From Paracyclopina nana (lineage: Eukaryota > Arthropoda > Copepoda > Cyclopoida > Cyclopettidae), in assembly GCA_019096065.1 (NCBI GenBank), contig JAGUCH010000003.1:620001-684000 (forward strand): a stretch of 64,000 bases of DNA. The letters are read 5' to 3'. Positions within the stretch are counted from its first letter, which is position 1. Each line of letters begins with the position of its first letter. Below the pieces are notes generated by a model, which searched no databases, had not been told where the DNA came from, and was given only the letters and a program-made list of their open reading frames with translations. Position numbers and translations under genes: made by a program. Below are positions 51,880 through 63,819 of this stretch, piece by piece.

Positions 51880-52497
51880 ATGGGAGACGCCGCAGCGAAA
51901 CGAGCTGAAAGGAGGAGGCAGAAAATTCTGCTCAATTCCGATGAGCGGATGAAGCGAATCTTTGGCGGTGACAGCTACCACGATGAGCATTTGCAAATTG
52001 TCACTTGTCCAGATGAGCCAAGCCTGGACACTTCTCCTCCAATCTTGAACAGTGAAGTGTCAGAGATCTTTGAACAGCTGATAAATTCACCAAGACTTCC
52101 GAAGCCTCATGTGGAGGCCAAAAAGGAGGAAGTTTTGGCCGCAACAGTGCAGATTAGCCGAGTGGAGCAAGTGGCGGAATCAGTGCCTTTTTGGTGCACT
52201 TTTGGACTCTTGATGAGGATGCTCTTAGTCACCAATTACTCTCATTTAGTGCTCGACAATGCCCTGGTGTCCTATGTCATTTTACTCTCAGCCTTGCTCA
52301 TGTTTGCCCCGAGCAAGAAAAAGACTTCTGTCAATTCCTACCTGGAGATCTTGGCCAAGTTTTCTGGCCTGCCAGAGTCCAAAATTTCAGCCATGACCCA
52401 AAGCTACGTTCTGCTTAAGAAAATCATGCTCAGTTTTGTCTCCTACTTTGTTGGCTTCGTCACAGTGGATTTCTTACAAAATTGCCTTCCCTTTTAA
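51880..52497 (+). CDS. CAMLG: CAML / GET2-like tail-anchored protein insertase subunit
   Basis: A single exon encodes 205 residues. The N-terminal cytosolic motif KRAERRRQKILLNSDERMKRI matches the positively charged GET3/TRC40-recruiting helix of CAML and Get2. An acidic linker leads to three C-terminal hydrophobic spans, of which the last (LPESKISAMTQSYVLLKKIM followed by LSFVSYFVGFVTVDF) matches the family's closing block. Together with WRB/GET1 it inserts tail-anchored proteins into the ER. The protein is shorter than the vertebrate form because the linker is brief. The start used is the ATG at 51880. Its TAA stop (52495-52497) is only 7 nt before the ALG8 start codon, implying a shared transcript. 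Confidence 0.88.
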   Translation: MGDAAAKRAERRRQKILLNSDERMKRIFGGDSYHDEHLQIVTCPDEPSLDTSPPILNSEVSEIFEQLINSPRLPKPHVEAKKEEVLAATVQISRVEQVAESVPFWCTFGLLMRMLLVTNYSHLVLDNALVSYVILLSALLMFAPSKKKTSVNSYLEILAKFSGLPESKISAMTQSYVLLKKIMLSFVSYFVGFVTVDFLQNCLPF

Positions 52498-52504
52498 TTT
52501 CAGG
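52498..52504 (+). promoter_or_regulatory. Putative trans-splice acceptor between CAML and ALG8
   Basis: The whole gap between the CAML stop and the ALG8 ATG is TTTCAGG, and it follows CCCTTTTAA. That makes a pyrimidine-rich CCCTTTTAATTTCAG acceptor ending one base before the ATG. In operons resolved by spliced-leader addition, acceptors sit in just this place. Cis-splicing from an upstream exon that skips CAML is the alternative. Confidence 0.5.
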
Positions 52505-54071
52505 ATGTTTGCCCATTTGGTCATCATTAGCAGCTGTGTGAAGCTTTTGCTCCTTCCTTGCTATACCTCAACAGACTTTGAAGTCCACAGGAATTGGCTG
52601 GCAATCACACACAGCCTGCCAATCCAGGAATGGTACACAGAAAATAGGTCAGAATGGACGCTGGACTACCCTCCCTTTTTTGCTTGGTTTGAGTGGACTT
52701 TGGCCAAAGTTGCATCCCTGATCAACATTGATCCTGACATGCTCAAGGTCGACAATCTGGGCCACAAGTCCTTCAACACTGTGCTTTTTCAGAGACTGTC
52801 TGTGATACTGACTGACATTGTGCTGGCCATTGGCGTGCTCATCTGCTGTTTTGCTTTGAAGTCCAAGCCTCAAAGGAATGGTGACATCATCACTTTTCTG
52901 CCAGCTTTGGCCCTCACCAATGCTGGACTCTTCATGGTGGATCACATTCACTTTCAGTACAATGGATTTCTCCTTGGAATCCTCCTCTCTTCAGTTGGAC
53001 TGATGATGCAAGAATGGTACTTGTCTTCAGCCTGCTTGTTTGCTGTCCTCCTCAATCTCAAGCACATCTACTTGTACTGTGCACCAGCTTATTTCATCTA
53101 CCTGCTGTCAACATATTGCCGCCCCAAAGGTGCGAAAATCTTGGGATTTTCCCTCACCAGGCTGTTTTCTCTGGCTGTCATAGTGCTGTCAATCTTTGGC
53201 CTGTCTTTGGGACCTTTCATAGCCCACAATCAGTTATTTATAGTGCTTCAAAGGCTGTTCCCATTCAAGAGGGGCCTGACACATGCCTATTGGGCACCCA
53301 ATTTTTGGGCTTTATACAATGCAATTGATCGTATTGCAATATTTCTGGCAAAACGAGCTGGATTGGAGAGCTTGATCAGTGTGAGTTGCCTCTCCCATTC
53401 TGGAGCCTCAACGAGTGGCCTTGTGAAGGACACTGTGCACTGCATCTTGCCCAGTGTGACACCCCTAGTGACATTTGCACTTACTGCGGTCTCTCTGCTG
53501 CCCATCCTATGGAAGTTGTGGCAATCACAAGGAGACTCGTTGCAATTTTTGAGGGCTGTGGTTCTATGCAACTTTTGCTCCTTCTTCTTTGGATGGTACA
53601 AACAATATAGTCAATGTAACATTACTTTTTTTTCATGATTTTCTTTTAAGGCATGTCCATGAAAAGGCTATTCTGCTTGTCACTGTTCCATTGGCTGTGC
53701 TGGCTGTTGCAAGTGCCCAGGAATCCAGAAGCTTCACAATCCTGTCCACAGTGGGGAATTTCAGCCTTTTCCCTCTGCTTTTTCAAGAGCAAGAAACTGT
53801 CATCAAATGCCTGCTAACATTTTGGCACTTCCTCTTGACAACTGCCATATTGAGGCAAAGAAGGAAAATGCATCAAAAACCTCTGAGGATATTTGAAAAA
53901 GTCTACTTGGTGAGCATGGTCTTTGTTTTTGCTCTATGTGCTGCAATGAGATATTTACCCAGTATGGGGGCTATGGAGTTTTTGCCGTTGATGATCTATT
54001 CTATTTATTGCACAATTGGGGTGTTGTATGAGTTTGTAGTGATGCTTAGTTATTATTTTAATAATGCTTAA
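52505..54071 (+). CDS. ALG8: Dolichyl-P-Glc:Glc1Man9GlcNAc2-PP-dolichol alpha-1,3-glucosyltransferase
   Basis: The exons are 52505-53595 and 53651-54071 (intron 55 nt, phase 2), giving 503 residues. It is a multi-span ER membrane glycosyltransferase of the ALG6/ALG8 family that adds the second glucose to the lipid-linked oligosaccharide. Diagnostic luminal blocks are STDFEVHRNWLAITHSLPI, SEWTLDYPPFFAWFEW (with the catalytic Asp-Tyr-Pro-Pro), VDHIHFQYNGFLLGILL, LKHIYLYCAPAYFIYLL, LFPFKRGLTHAYWAPNFWAL and HVHEKAILL. The methionine chosen leaves the first span intact; starting at the upstream open frame would run into the CAML coding region. The close coupling with CAML joins two ER membrane functions on one probable transcript. 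Confidence 0.95.
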
Positions 54072-54148
54072 AATTACCTCACTTTTGTAGTATTTTTTGA
54101 CACACACAAAATAAAAAATGCTGATTAAATAAGGCTAATTTGTGGCAT

Positions 54149-55280
54149 CTAGTTTTTTCTAGCAGGAATTAGCTTGCTTTGCATCATGTCAAGAATGTGA
54201 GCACAAATTGAAAAAATTGACCAGCCGAGGTAAAGGCCCATGTAGCCACCAATGGCCACCAAAGCTGAATCAAAATCAAAGACTTTCATTTCTATGATCT
54301 CACTCACTGGAGCCGAATCATAGTATGGCCAAACAATAAAATAGCCAGCTGTATGCCTGTATCCTATCGCATTCCTAGAGTAGTAATTTACGCTGCTGCG
54401 ATACGAAACTGAAGTGCAGAGATGAGGGCATGTGACATTTTGTGAAATCACGTATGCAGCATCGTAAATAAGGGTTTCCAAAGCAATTGCTTCATCAATT
54501 GTGGTGCAGTCCGGAACATTTTCCACCGTGACATCAACAAAACTCAAAGCCGGAGTTTTACAAAGAATTTGCCCACTTTCAATCAGACTGCTCTCCAATG
54601 CACTTTTTGAGCAATTCACATGCTCTTGGATGGTTATGTCTTTGCACCCTCTTTTGCCTATGATTTGTCTGATTAAAGCCTGAGTCATTTGGGTTTGTGC
54701 TAATACCTTGCAACTTCTTGTGGATTTCCTTTTTGATCATCAAGTCTGCTCCGACCAGTTGGTGATTGTTGGCTTCAATATGTCTCATACGAAACTCATT
54801 TGGGTAAATGCCTGTTGTCAAATAGTTTTCTTCGAAGGGCTCATGGAACATCACAACATAGTCCATAGAATTATTTAACTTCAAATTAAAGTCTGTGTCC
54901 AACTCAGATATTGCATTTTGATTGATTTCTATGGTGAAGCATTTTCCATAGAAGAGAGTGTCAGTTTCTATGACATTCAAAAAAACTTGCTCTTTAATCT
55001 GCATGGCAGTATTTTCATGAAATACTTCCTCCAAATGGAATACATTTGCTTCAAGTTCATTGGGAGTTAGAAATGGCCCCATTGATTTCCACGAAGGGCC
55101 AGGACAAACAGTGATTGATGGCAATATCCTGATTTTATCACTGTCTTCTTCTGTGATTGCATGAAATGTATCTTGTCTGATGGTTTTTTCAGCCACTTTA
55201 ATGAGCTCTCTCACAAAGTAGCAAATACAGGCTGATAAAACTGCTAGCTTGAGAAATAAGAATATGTGATTTTTAGCCAT
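54149..55280 (-). CDS. DEG/ENaC (pickpocket-like) sodium channel, short form
   Basis: The exons are 54707-55280 and 54149-54657, with a 49 nt intron (GTATTAG...CATAG), giving 360 residues. A near-immediate first membrane span (FLFLKLAVLSACICYFV) is followed by an extracellular region with TVCPGPSWKS and several later cysteines (RGCKD, HVNCS, ILCKTP, PDCTT, TCPHLC). The second span contains the conserved GGYMGLYLGWSI, the DEG/ENaC selectivity-filter neighbourhood. These trimeric channels conduct sodium in sensory cells and epithelia. The protein is shorter than the usual 450-600 residues. The N-terminal cytosolic His-Gly gating motif is absent and the thumb/finger region is reduced. An upstream exon may have been missed, or the gene may be a derived short form. 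Confidence 0.8.
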
Positions 55281-55544
55281 GAGCTTAAGTATACTTGAAG
55301 TATTGACTGACTTGCTTCAAAGCAATAACTTTACTACTAATGATTGAACACTTTAGCCATATTACACTTAATTTAGATAACCATGCTGTAAAATTGTTGT
55401 GGTGAGTTCAGCTAATCAATTTTTTTTATAAAATCCTGCTGCCCATTACTCTGTAAAAAGGCTTGCTCAACTCAGCTTTTTAGTTTTCTATTCAATAATA
55501 TGCTCACAAATTCATAATATAGATCGACTTTCTAAGGTAAACTC

Positions 55545-56020
55545 CCATTCAGTCACCAAAGCTGAATCAAAATACTTTCATTCATGAGTTATTTTTTGAA
55601 AAGCTGAAATGAATGTAGCATTTTGTGGATTTCCTTTTTTTCTTAACAAGTATGCTCCATTTAATTAAGGATAATTTGCTTTGATCACTCTCATACTGAA
55701 CTCATTTGGGTAAATGGCTGTTCCCAAATACTTTTCTTCAAAAGGTTCATGATGAAATACATAATAGAATTATTGATCATAAGAATGGTATTACTACAGC
55801 ATATGGCATTATTATTTCCATGTAAAGACTATCTTGTTAGGAATATTACACCCAATTTGAGAGAATTTGCCTTCAGTGCTTATGAAAAAGGTCCCAGGCT
55901 GGTCCATGACAAATAATTATGATTCGTGCTAATTTTAGCAGCATACTCTGTTTTGATTCCCTCCAATGTATCCTCTCTTGTTGCTCTTTCAAACACTTGC
56001 AAAAGCTCATTACCAAGGAG
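55545..56020 (-). pseudogene. Decayed DEG/ENaC paralogue fragment
   Basis: Plus-strand stretches here copy parts of the intact channel gene in the same order but with gaps and base changes. Examples are CACCAAAGCTGAATCAAAAT (about 55554 against 54249), TTGTGGATTTCC, AACTCATTTGGGTAAATG (about 55699 against 54796), TTTTCTTC...GGTTCATG and AATGTATC...CTCATTA (55968 onward against 55163 onward). Reading frames are broken throughout. It lies directly upstream of the intact gene on the same strand, so it is a local duplicate that died. Confidence 0.7.
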
Positions 56021-56331
56021 GAAAAGGGTAGATCTGCCAAATCGCAAATCCACCTAAACGCAGTCCGCCTAAACGCAGTCCCCCTAAACGCAGTCAACAG
56101 CAATACACAGACATATTTTGTAAACAGAAAAAGAAGTCATTTTAATAGTTTCTACAAAATCATAGAATATATTTTAGGCCTACTGGTTTCATAATTGCAT
56201 TGACTGGAAGGCACATCGAGCCCAAATGTTACCAAATTTGAGATCCTGGCCTATACCATTAATTCTTAAAAAGTCCTGTCTATCTGATGGGTCATTTTTC
56301 TGAGGCCCATACTAAACACAACCGCGCAAAT

Positions 56332-57029
56332 ATGAAATACTGCCCATGGATCAAAAGGCGCACAAACGCGCACAATCTAAATACTGCCCAGAGATGATAA
56401 TTGACTGAAATGAAATGAAAAAGAGTCAAAAATACTTAAAGTAACTCTTATTTGAGGTTTCAGCAACAACAACAAAAAATTGTCAGCTCTAAGGGAATAA
56501 TAACCACTTGTAGCCACTTTTTGACATTTCCTTTTTTCCTAGATTTTTTTTGCAAATTCGGGATGCTTTACTCTCTACTGAGAGCTGACTTAGCATTCTT
56601 GACTCAATGTTGAGTTTTGCTGAGAATTTGAGGCACCTGAGTCAACTCCAACATTTAGATTAAGCAAGGATCTGCAAAATCCGTTTTTTGCTGCCCTGAA
56701 ACACCCACAGTAGTACTATTTTCCATCTAAGAGCAGATTCAGCATTCTTGACCCTTTGCTGAGCCCTGCTGAAAATTTGAGGCAGCTGAGTCAATTTTAA
56801 GGGCCAATTTCAGGAGTATCAACAAACTGCTAACTGCGGCTAACTTGAAATTGATTCAGCTGCCTCAAATTCTCAGCAGAGGTCAGCAAAGGGTCAAGAA
56901 GCTTAATCTACATGTTGGAGTTGACTCAGGTGCCTCAAATAATAAGTCAAGTCTCAGAAGCGAGTAAATAGCTCATTTTTCTATTTCTAGCTCAGGCTTG
57001 TCAACTTTCAGTACATGGGCAGTATTTAG
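56332..57029. repeat. Imperfect foldback/MITE-like region
   Basis: AAATACTGCCCATG at about 56335 is matched by CATGGGCAGTATTT near 57013. Inside, GAGGCACCTGAGTCAACTCC (56632 onward) is mirrored at 56917-56936, and GAGGCAGCTGAGTCAATTT (56778 onward) at about 56848-56866. It has no ORF. Confidence 0.5.
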
Positions 57030-57194
57030 TATTTGCTCTGTTGAGTACAAGGGAATTTGGCCATTACAAATTCAGTTTGGAGAAAATTGTCAATATGCTG
57101 TTTTTCTCTCGATGGAGCCTTGTTAGTGAATCATACAAGCAGAGTGCACATTGACCATGCTTTATTGCATACAAACACATTTTTATGTACTCAG

Positions 57195-59027
<1,833 letters not shown>

Positions 59028-59083
59028 CCCATGCAGTGGTATATATTATTATTACAATAAAAGAGGCTCTCAGCAGTGTCAAG

Positions 59084-62000
59084 TCAGGTACTGCTTTCTC
59101 CATCGGATGGAGCCTCGACATTGAATTCAAAAAAGGTTGAAGAATGGGTAGGAGTTGCATGATTGGTGGGACTTCCATCCGGACTGTGACATGGAGTCTT
59201 GGGAGTCCTATTTCCTGGGGTTGCAATTGGACTCCTGATGCTTGGTGTCCTGCACAATTTCAATAGAATATCAAAGAAGCTACTACATAGTACATTCAAA
59301 ATTGCTTACTTGGATAGAGTTCTACTGTCACAGTAGGCACTTTGGAGCAAAAAGGCAGATGCAGAGCCAATGCTGGCCCTTCTGGACCTAGGTGCTTGTC
59401 CTTGGCCAAGCCTAGGCGTGGCTCGCCCACTTTTGGTCCGCGAGGGTTGGCTAGGTGCCAGCAATCCGGACAAGCGACTACTCCCAAAGTAGTCACTCAG
59501 TCCTGCAATGCTGGAGGTTGATTGCTTCAACTTGGGGTTGGTTGATAAATGCATCAGATCCTGGTCAAATTCAGACTGCTTCTGCTCTGCGTCAATGATC
59601 ACTTCCACTACTGGACTCAGGGGCAGATCTTCATCATCATCACCTGACTCAGAAAAGTCACTTGGCAAAAGCTGCTCCGGATGCTCCTCAATGTATTTTC
59701 GTATGAAATTGGCTGCTCTTTTATGGCCGAATTTCATGGCTTCCCCAAATGGAGTTTGCTGCCACCTAAAAATGAATTTGATATTTTTCAATTAATATTT
59801 AAATTGATTCAACAATGTTGCCTGTCTTCTGGCTCGGGGTAGACTTTGCAGACTTGCAAGAGGAATTTCACACATGGCAAATGCCCCTCAGTTGCAGCCA
59901 AGTGCAAAGGAGTTCTCCCATCATAATCAGTGATGTTCAGATCAATGTCTCTTAGCCAAGCTCTGAAAGAATGCAGCAATCAATGAATGGCTATAAGCAA
60001 TCCTATCAAATTGACCTTTGCAGTGAAAGTCGATCTCCGGAAGCTGCAGCCAACAAGATTTGCACCACAGTTTCTCCTGCAGTGGATTTTCTCTGAAAAG
60101 TGGGGTCACTTTTACGATCAGACAGACCACCCACATTATCAAACCTAAGTCATTTTAAAAAGAATTATAAACTCACTTTCACTGTATGGGAGATGCGAAA
60201 TTCACCTGTGGAAGGAGTAGGTGTCAAGGAACTCCCTGCAAAACATTGTTCCTCTCACGGAATTCTTCAAATTATCCAGATTTGGCGACCAAAGCACCAT
60301 GCCAAGCACGTTGGGGATGACCACCATGGTCACCCCACTTATTCCACTCTTGGCAGGAACTCCAACCTTGAAACCACCAATTGCATTGAAGAACAAAATC
60401 AGTAAATGTAGCTTACATCAAAGGCAAATCTGCCTGAGTAGTTGTACATTCCACAGCTGTACATCAGTGACCTCACATTGGAAACGGCCTCAGAATTCAG
60501 GCAGCAGACTGAAGTGGTGGGGCATACTCCGCCATTGGCCAAAGTGCTTGCCACCACGGAAAGGCTTTCGCAAGTCATCTCCAACGAGCATATCTACTCA
60601 AAAATACTAAATTACCAAACCATTCCTAATATATAATATGTCACCTGGCAGTACAAGTCAAGCACTTTTTTGATGTCCACACCTGGAGGCAAAGCCTTGT
60701 TTTCCGCCATGAAATGGCTCAAGGCACAATTTCGGTCACTGTTTCGCCGTTCTGACAGGAACACTGTATTGTTAAACGACAAGAATTCTCCACCAGACAT
60801 GTTCTGCAATTATGACACTCATTTGTGTACAGTTAGTAAAAAATATGGCTGATGTGTAACCTTGAGGAATTGGAAGACATAGTCGTATTTGGCAGCAATG
60901 TCATTTCCCAATTCTGGCTTGACATCTGTCAAAATGAGAGCTGCGGACAAAATTGCCCCAGAGTTGACCAAAGGATTATGAGGCTTATCTACAATGAACA
61001 ATATCATGCAGTGCATTTTCGCACGTGGACCTTTTATGTAAAATACTTTGGTGATCCAGTACGAGGTCGTTAAACGTTCTTCCGGAAGGCTCTCGGCCTT
61101 GGTACTCGTGCACCTTTTCCTCTCCCAAATCATTGAGGCAAATCCCATAGGTGATTGCTTGGGACACGGCTTGCAGCGTGAATGGGACGTTTGCGTGTCC
61201 CAAAGAGAATCGTTGCCCATCCACGGTGCAAATGGCAGCACCCCAGTGCTCCGATCCATAAGCTGCCAATTGGGGAATGTAATCCGCTGGCTTTCCACTC
61301 GTGTTCAGCTTGCACTGTAATTGATTGAAAAATTAGCCCCAAAATGAGATTGGTTTTTTCAAGGGTTAAGCGACCTTTTCAAAGATACGAGCGATTTGCT
61401 CGCAAAATGCGTCAAATGCAGGAATGATGAAGGACTGCTGCAGAGCTTTGTTGATCAGCACAATGTTCTCAATGACGACTGTCCTGAACACTTGAGGATC
61501 AAGCTTGATCTGGTCCACTGATGACACTGAATGAGGCTTCAGATTGTTTAGCATTGACATCATGTATTCCAGCCTTGGATCCGAGGCTTGAATGCCAAAC
61601 TTGAGCAGCTCCTTAAAAATACAAAAAATGTCTTGGAATACATTTGGAATACATATAAATGTCTTGGAATACATATAAATGTCTTGGAATACATATAAAT
61701 GTCTTGGAATACATATCAATGTCTTGGAATGCATATGAATGTCTTGGAATTCTTATAAATGTCTTGGAATACATATGAATGTATTGGAATACATATAAAT
61801 GTATTAGAATACATATAAATGTGTTAGAATACATATAGATGTATTGGAATACATATAAATGTATAGGAATACATATAAATGTATTGGAATACATATAAAT
61901 GTATCGGAATATATATAAATGTATTTATGGGATATGCTTACGTCAAGGAAGGTCTTGACAGATATTTTGCCGTCCTCAGTGCGACACATGTCAAAGAGCA

Positions 62001-62170
62001 TTTGCACATTGTCCTCAGTGCTGAAAATAATTATATTCATTACTTTTTAAATGTACTACTTAATTAGAGCTTGATTACGTTTCGTGCGTCGGTGCTGAGT
62101 CGCATAGGGAAACATTGTCCGATGCAATTGGACGCCAATTCACGGAATTGCCCAACTCCGTCATGTCCAT
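59084..62170 (-). CDS. GLS: Glutaminase-like protein with catalytic Ser and Lys replaced
   Basis: There are twelve exons on the minus strand: 62079-62170, 61942-62020, 61375-61611, 61047-61314, 60861-60988, 60645-60803, 60417-60593, 60206-60366, 60016-60144, 59822-59962, 59310-59765 and 59084-59249. Phases are consistent, giving 730 residues. The order is an EF-hand-like N-terminal domain ([17 protein letters not shown]), the glutaminase domain ([79 protein letters not shown]), ankyrin repeats ([30 protein letters not shown]) and a long Ser/Pro-rich tail. Kidney-type glutaminase normally turns glutamine into glutamate in mitochondria. Here the active-site segment reads [11 protein letters not shown] where the family has Ser-x-x-Lys: the Ser is Ala185 and the Lys is Gln188, so hydrolysis is not expected. 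The exon 10 donor is GC. Confidence 0.9.
61628..61925 (-). repeat. 20-bp tandem array in an intron of the glutaminase-like gene
   Basis: About 15 copies of a 20-bp unit close to CTTGGAATACATATAAATGT (later copies ATTGGAATACATATAAATGT) fill almost the whole second intron, 61612-61941. Confidence 0.9.
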
Positions 62171-62692
62171 GCTGAAATTGGGACGAATTTCAACTGACTC
62201 GAATTTAACGAAGCCACTCCGAAAAATGACGAAAAGTTGATTAGCCACTCTCCACCCTACGAATGCTGGTTGTCAGCCAAATATTTACTGGCAATTGAAA
62301 TTCAGCCTCCATCAATCTTCATTAATGTGCAAAGATTCGGATTTTTATCTCTTGGAAACAGGAACACCTAGATTATTCCGGTGGATTCAAGAAACGGTGC
62401 GAGAATTAGCCGAGTAAAAAAATAAACTGCAATGTTTCTTACATTGCCGCGAGCTAATGCATGAAACGTCCTTGGTTACAACCATATATGTTATAACCAT
62501 CCCTTGTTAAAGTACATCTGTGCTTATAATACTTGAGAATACAAATGTATTGTACATGAATTTAAACACATAAAATTATGGAAGAAATGTATGTATTGCC
62601 ACATAAACGCAGTTGCATAAATGAAGACTCATAGTGTATTACATTTTTTAGACAATTGCATTTTTTGGAAATACACTTGTAGGTCGATGCAT

Positions 62693-62900
62693 TTAGGTAC
62701 AGAAATGTTCGATACAGAAATGTAGATACAGCAATGTAGATACAAAATTGTGGGTACAGAAATGTAGATACAGATCTGTAGATGCAGAAATGTAGATACA
62801 GAAATGTAGATACAGAAATGTAGATACAAAATTGTGGGTACAGAAATGTAGATACAGATATGTAGATACAGAAATGTAGATACGGAAATGTAGATATATA
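62693..62900 (+). repeat. AGATACAGAAATGT minisatellite
   Basis: About 14 copies of a 14-bp unit AGATACAGAAATGT lie in this stretch, with interspersed GGGTACAGAAATGT and ATACAAAATTGT variants. Confidence 0.8.
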
Positions 62901-63019
62901 AATGTAGATTTATATGTATATTTTAGATGCACACATGCATAGAAACATACTTGTACAGAATTGAAGAAGATGGATAAATGTAGAGACCAAAATGTGGATA
63001 TAGATATGTAGATCTGTAG

Positions 63020-63340
63020 ACACATAAATGCTCTGTAGACACATAAATGCTCTGTGAATACATAAATGTACTATGAATACATAAATGTATTTTAAATACA
63101 TAAATGTATTTTAAATACATAAATGTACTATGAATACATAAATGTATTTTAAATACATAAATGTATTTTAAATACATAAATGTATTTTAAATACATAAAT
63201 GTATTTTAAATACATAAATGTATTTTAGATACATAAATGTACTGTTGATACATAAATGTATATAGACACATATAAAACAATGAAAAAATTAATGCATTTA
63301 TATTTACAGATCATTTATGTATCAACAGTACATTTATGCA
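63020..63340. repeat. TACATAAATGTATTTTAAA array ending in a 27-bp hairpin
   Basis: Units of about 19-20 bp, TACATAAATGTATTTTAAA, are repeated about ten times. At the end, the 27 bases 63232-63258 (CATAAATGTACTGTTGAT then ACATAAATG) recur exactly in reverse complement at 63312-63338, around a 53-nt loop. Confidence 0.8.
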
Positions 63341-63702
63341 TTGTCTACATAAATACCAATCAAAACGTAGATGCAAATAAGTAATGAAAAATTGAGGTTA
63401 TTGTAATGCGCGCGAGTCCTGTTTAAAGTTAGAGCTACTAGATGCATTTCTTTTATTCTAGCACTCGTTAAAGTTAAATATCGTTAAAGTGCGCGCACGA
63501 TTAACATAATGATTTACATATTACAGAATCATTTATTTTTTACGCTACTCAGCTCAAAATTTCAAATTGTGATGTGGCAACTCAATAAAATGCTTTTCGT
63601 ACTTTTAAAGCTACATCACTCTACTTTTGCCCTGTGTGATTCGGCAAAGCGTGAAGGCATCTCAGCCAATCACGTGTTGAACCGTAATCAACAGGTGTAG
63701 CA

Positions 63703-63819
63703 ATGAAACGGGGCTGGAAAACTTTGGCAGCTTTGCAACCATCAATGCACATTTACTCAATTGTTTTACTGAAACTTGTCACTAGCCATACAAGCAATAC
63801 TTATCCACAAGCTATGAAG
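63703..63819 (+). CDS. Candidate first exon of an unidentified gene
   Basis: An ATG at 63703 (or 63745, MHIYSIVLLKLVTS, signal-peptide-like) stays open to a GTAATG donor at 63820. The next acceptor, TTTTTATAG near 63867, is followed by a short open stretch, but the phases do not join cleanly. It is unverified and truncated by the window edge. Confidence 0.2.

Noticed and set aside
54669-54688. Second DEG/ENaC start at an internal ATG, with a 27-nt intron ending at GACTCAG
   Set aside because: A 27-nt intron would leave the wrong frame. The 49-nt intron ending at CATAG restores frame and gives the conserved RGCKD segment, so the channel is one gene.
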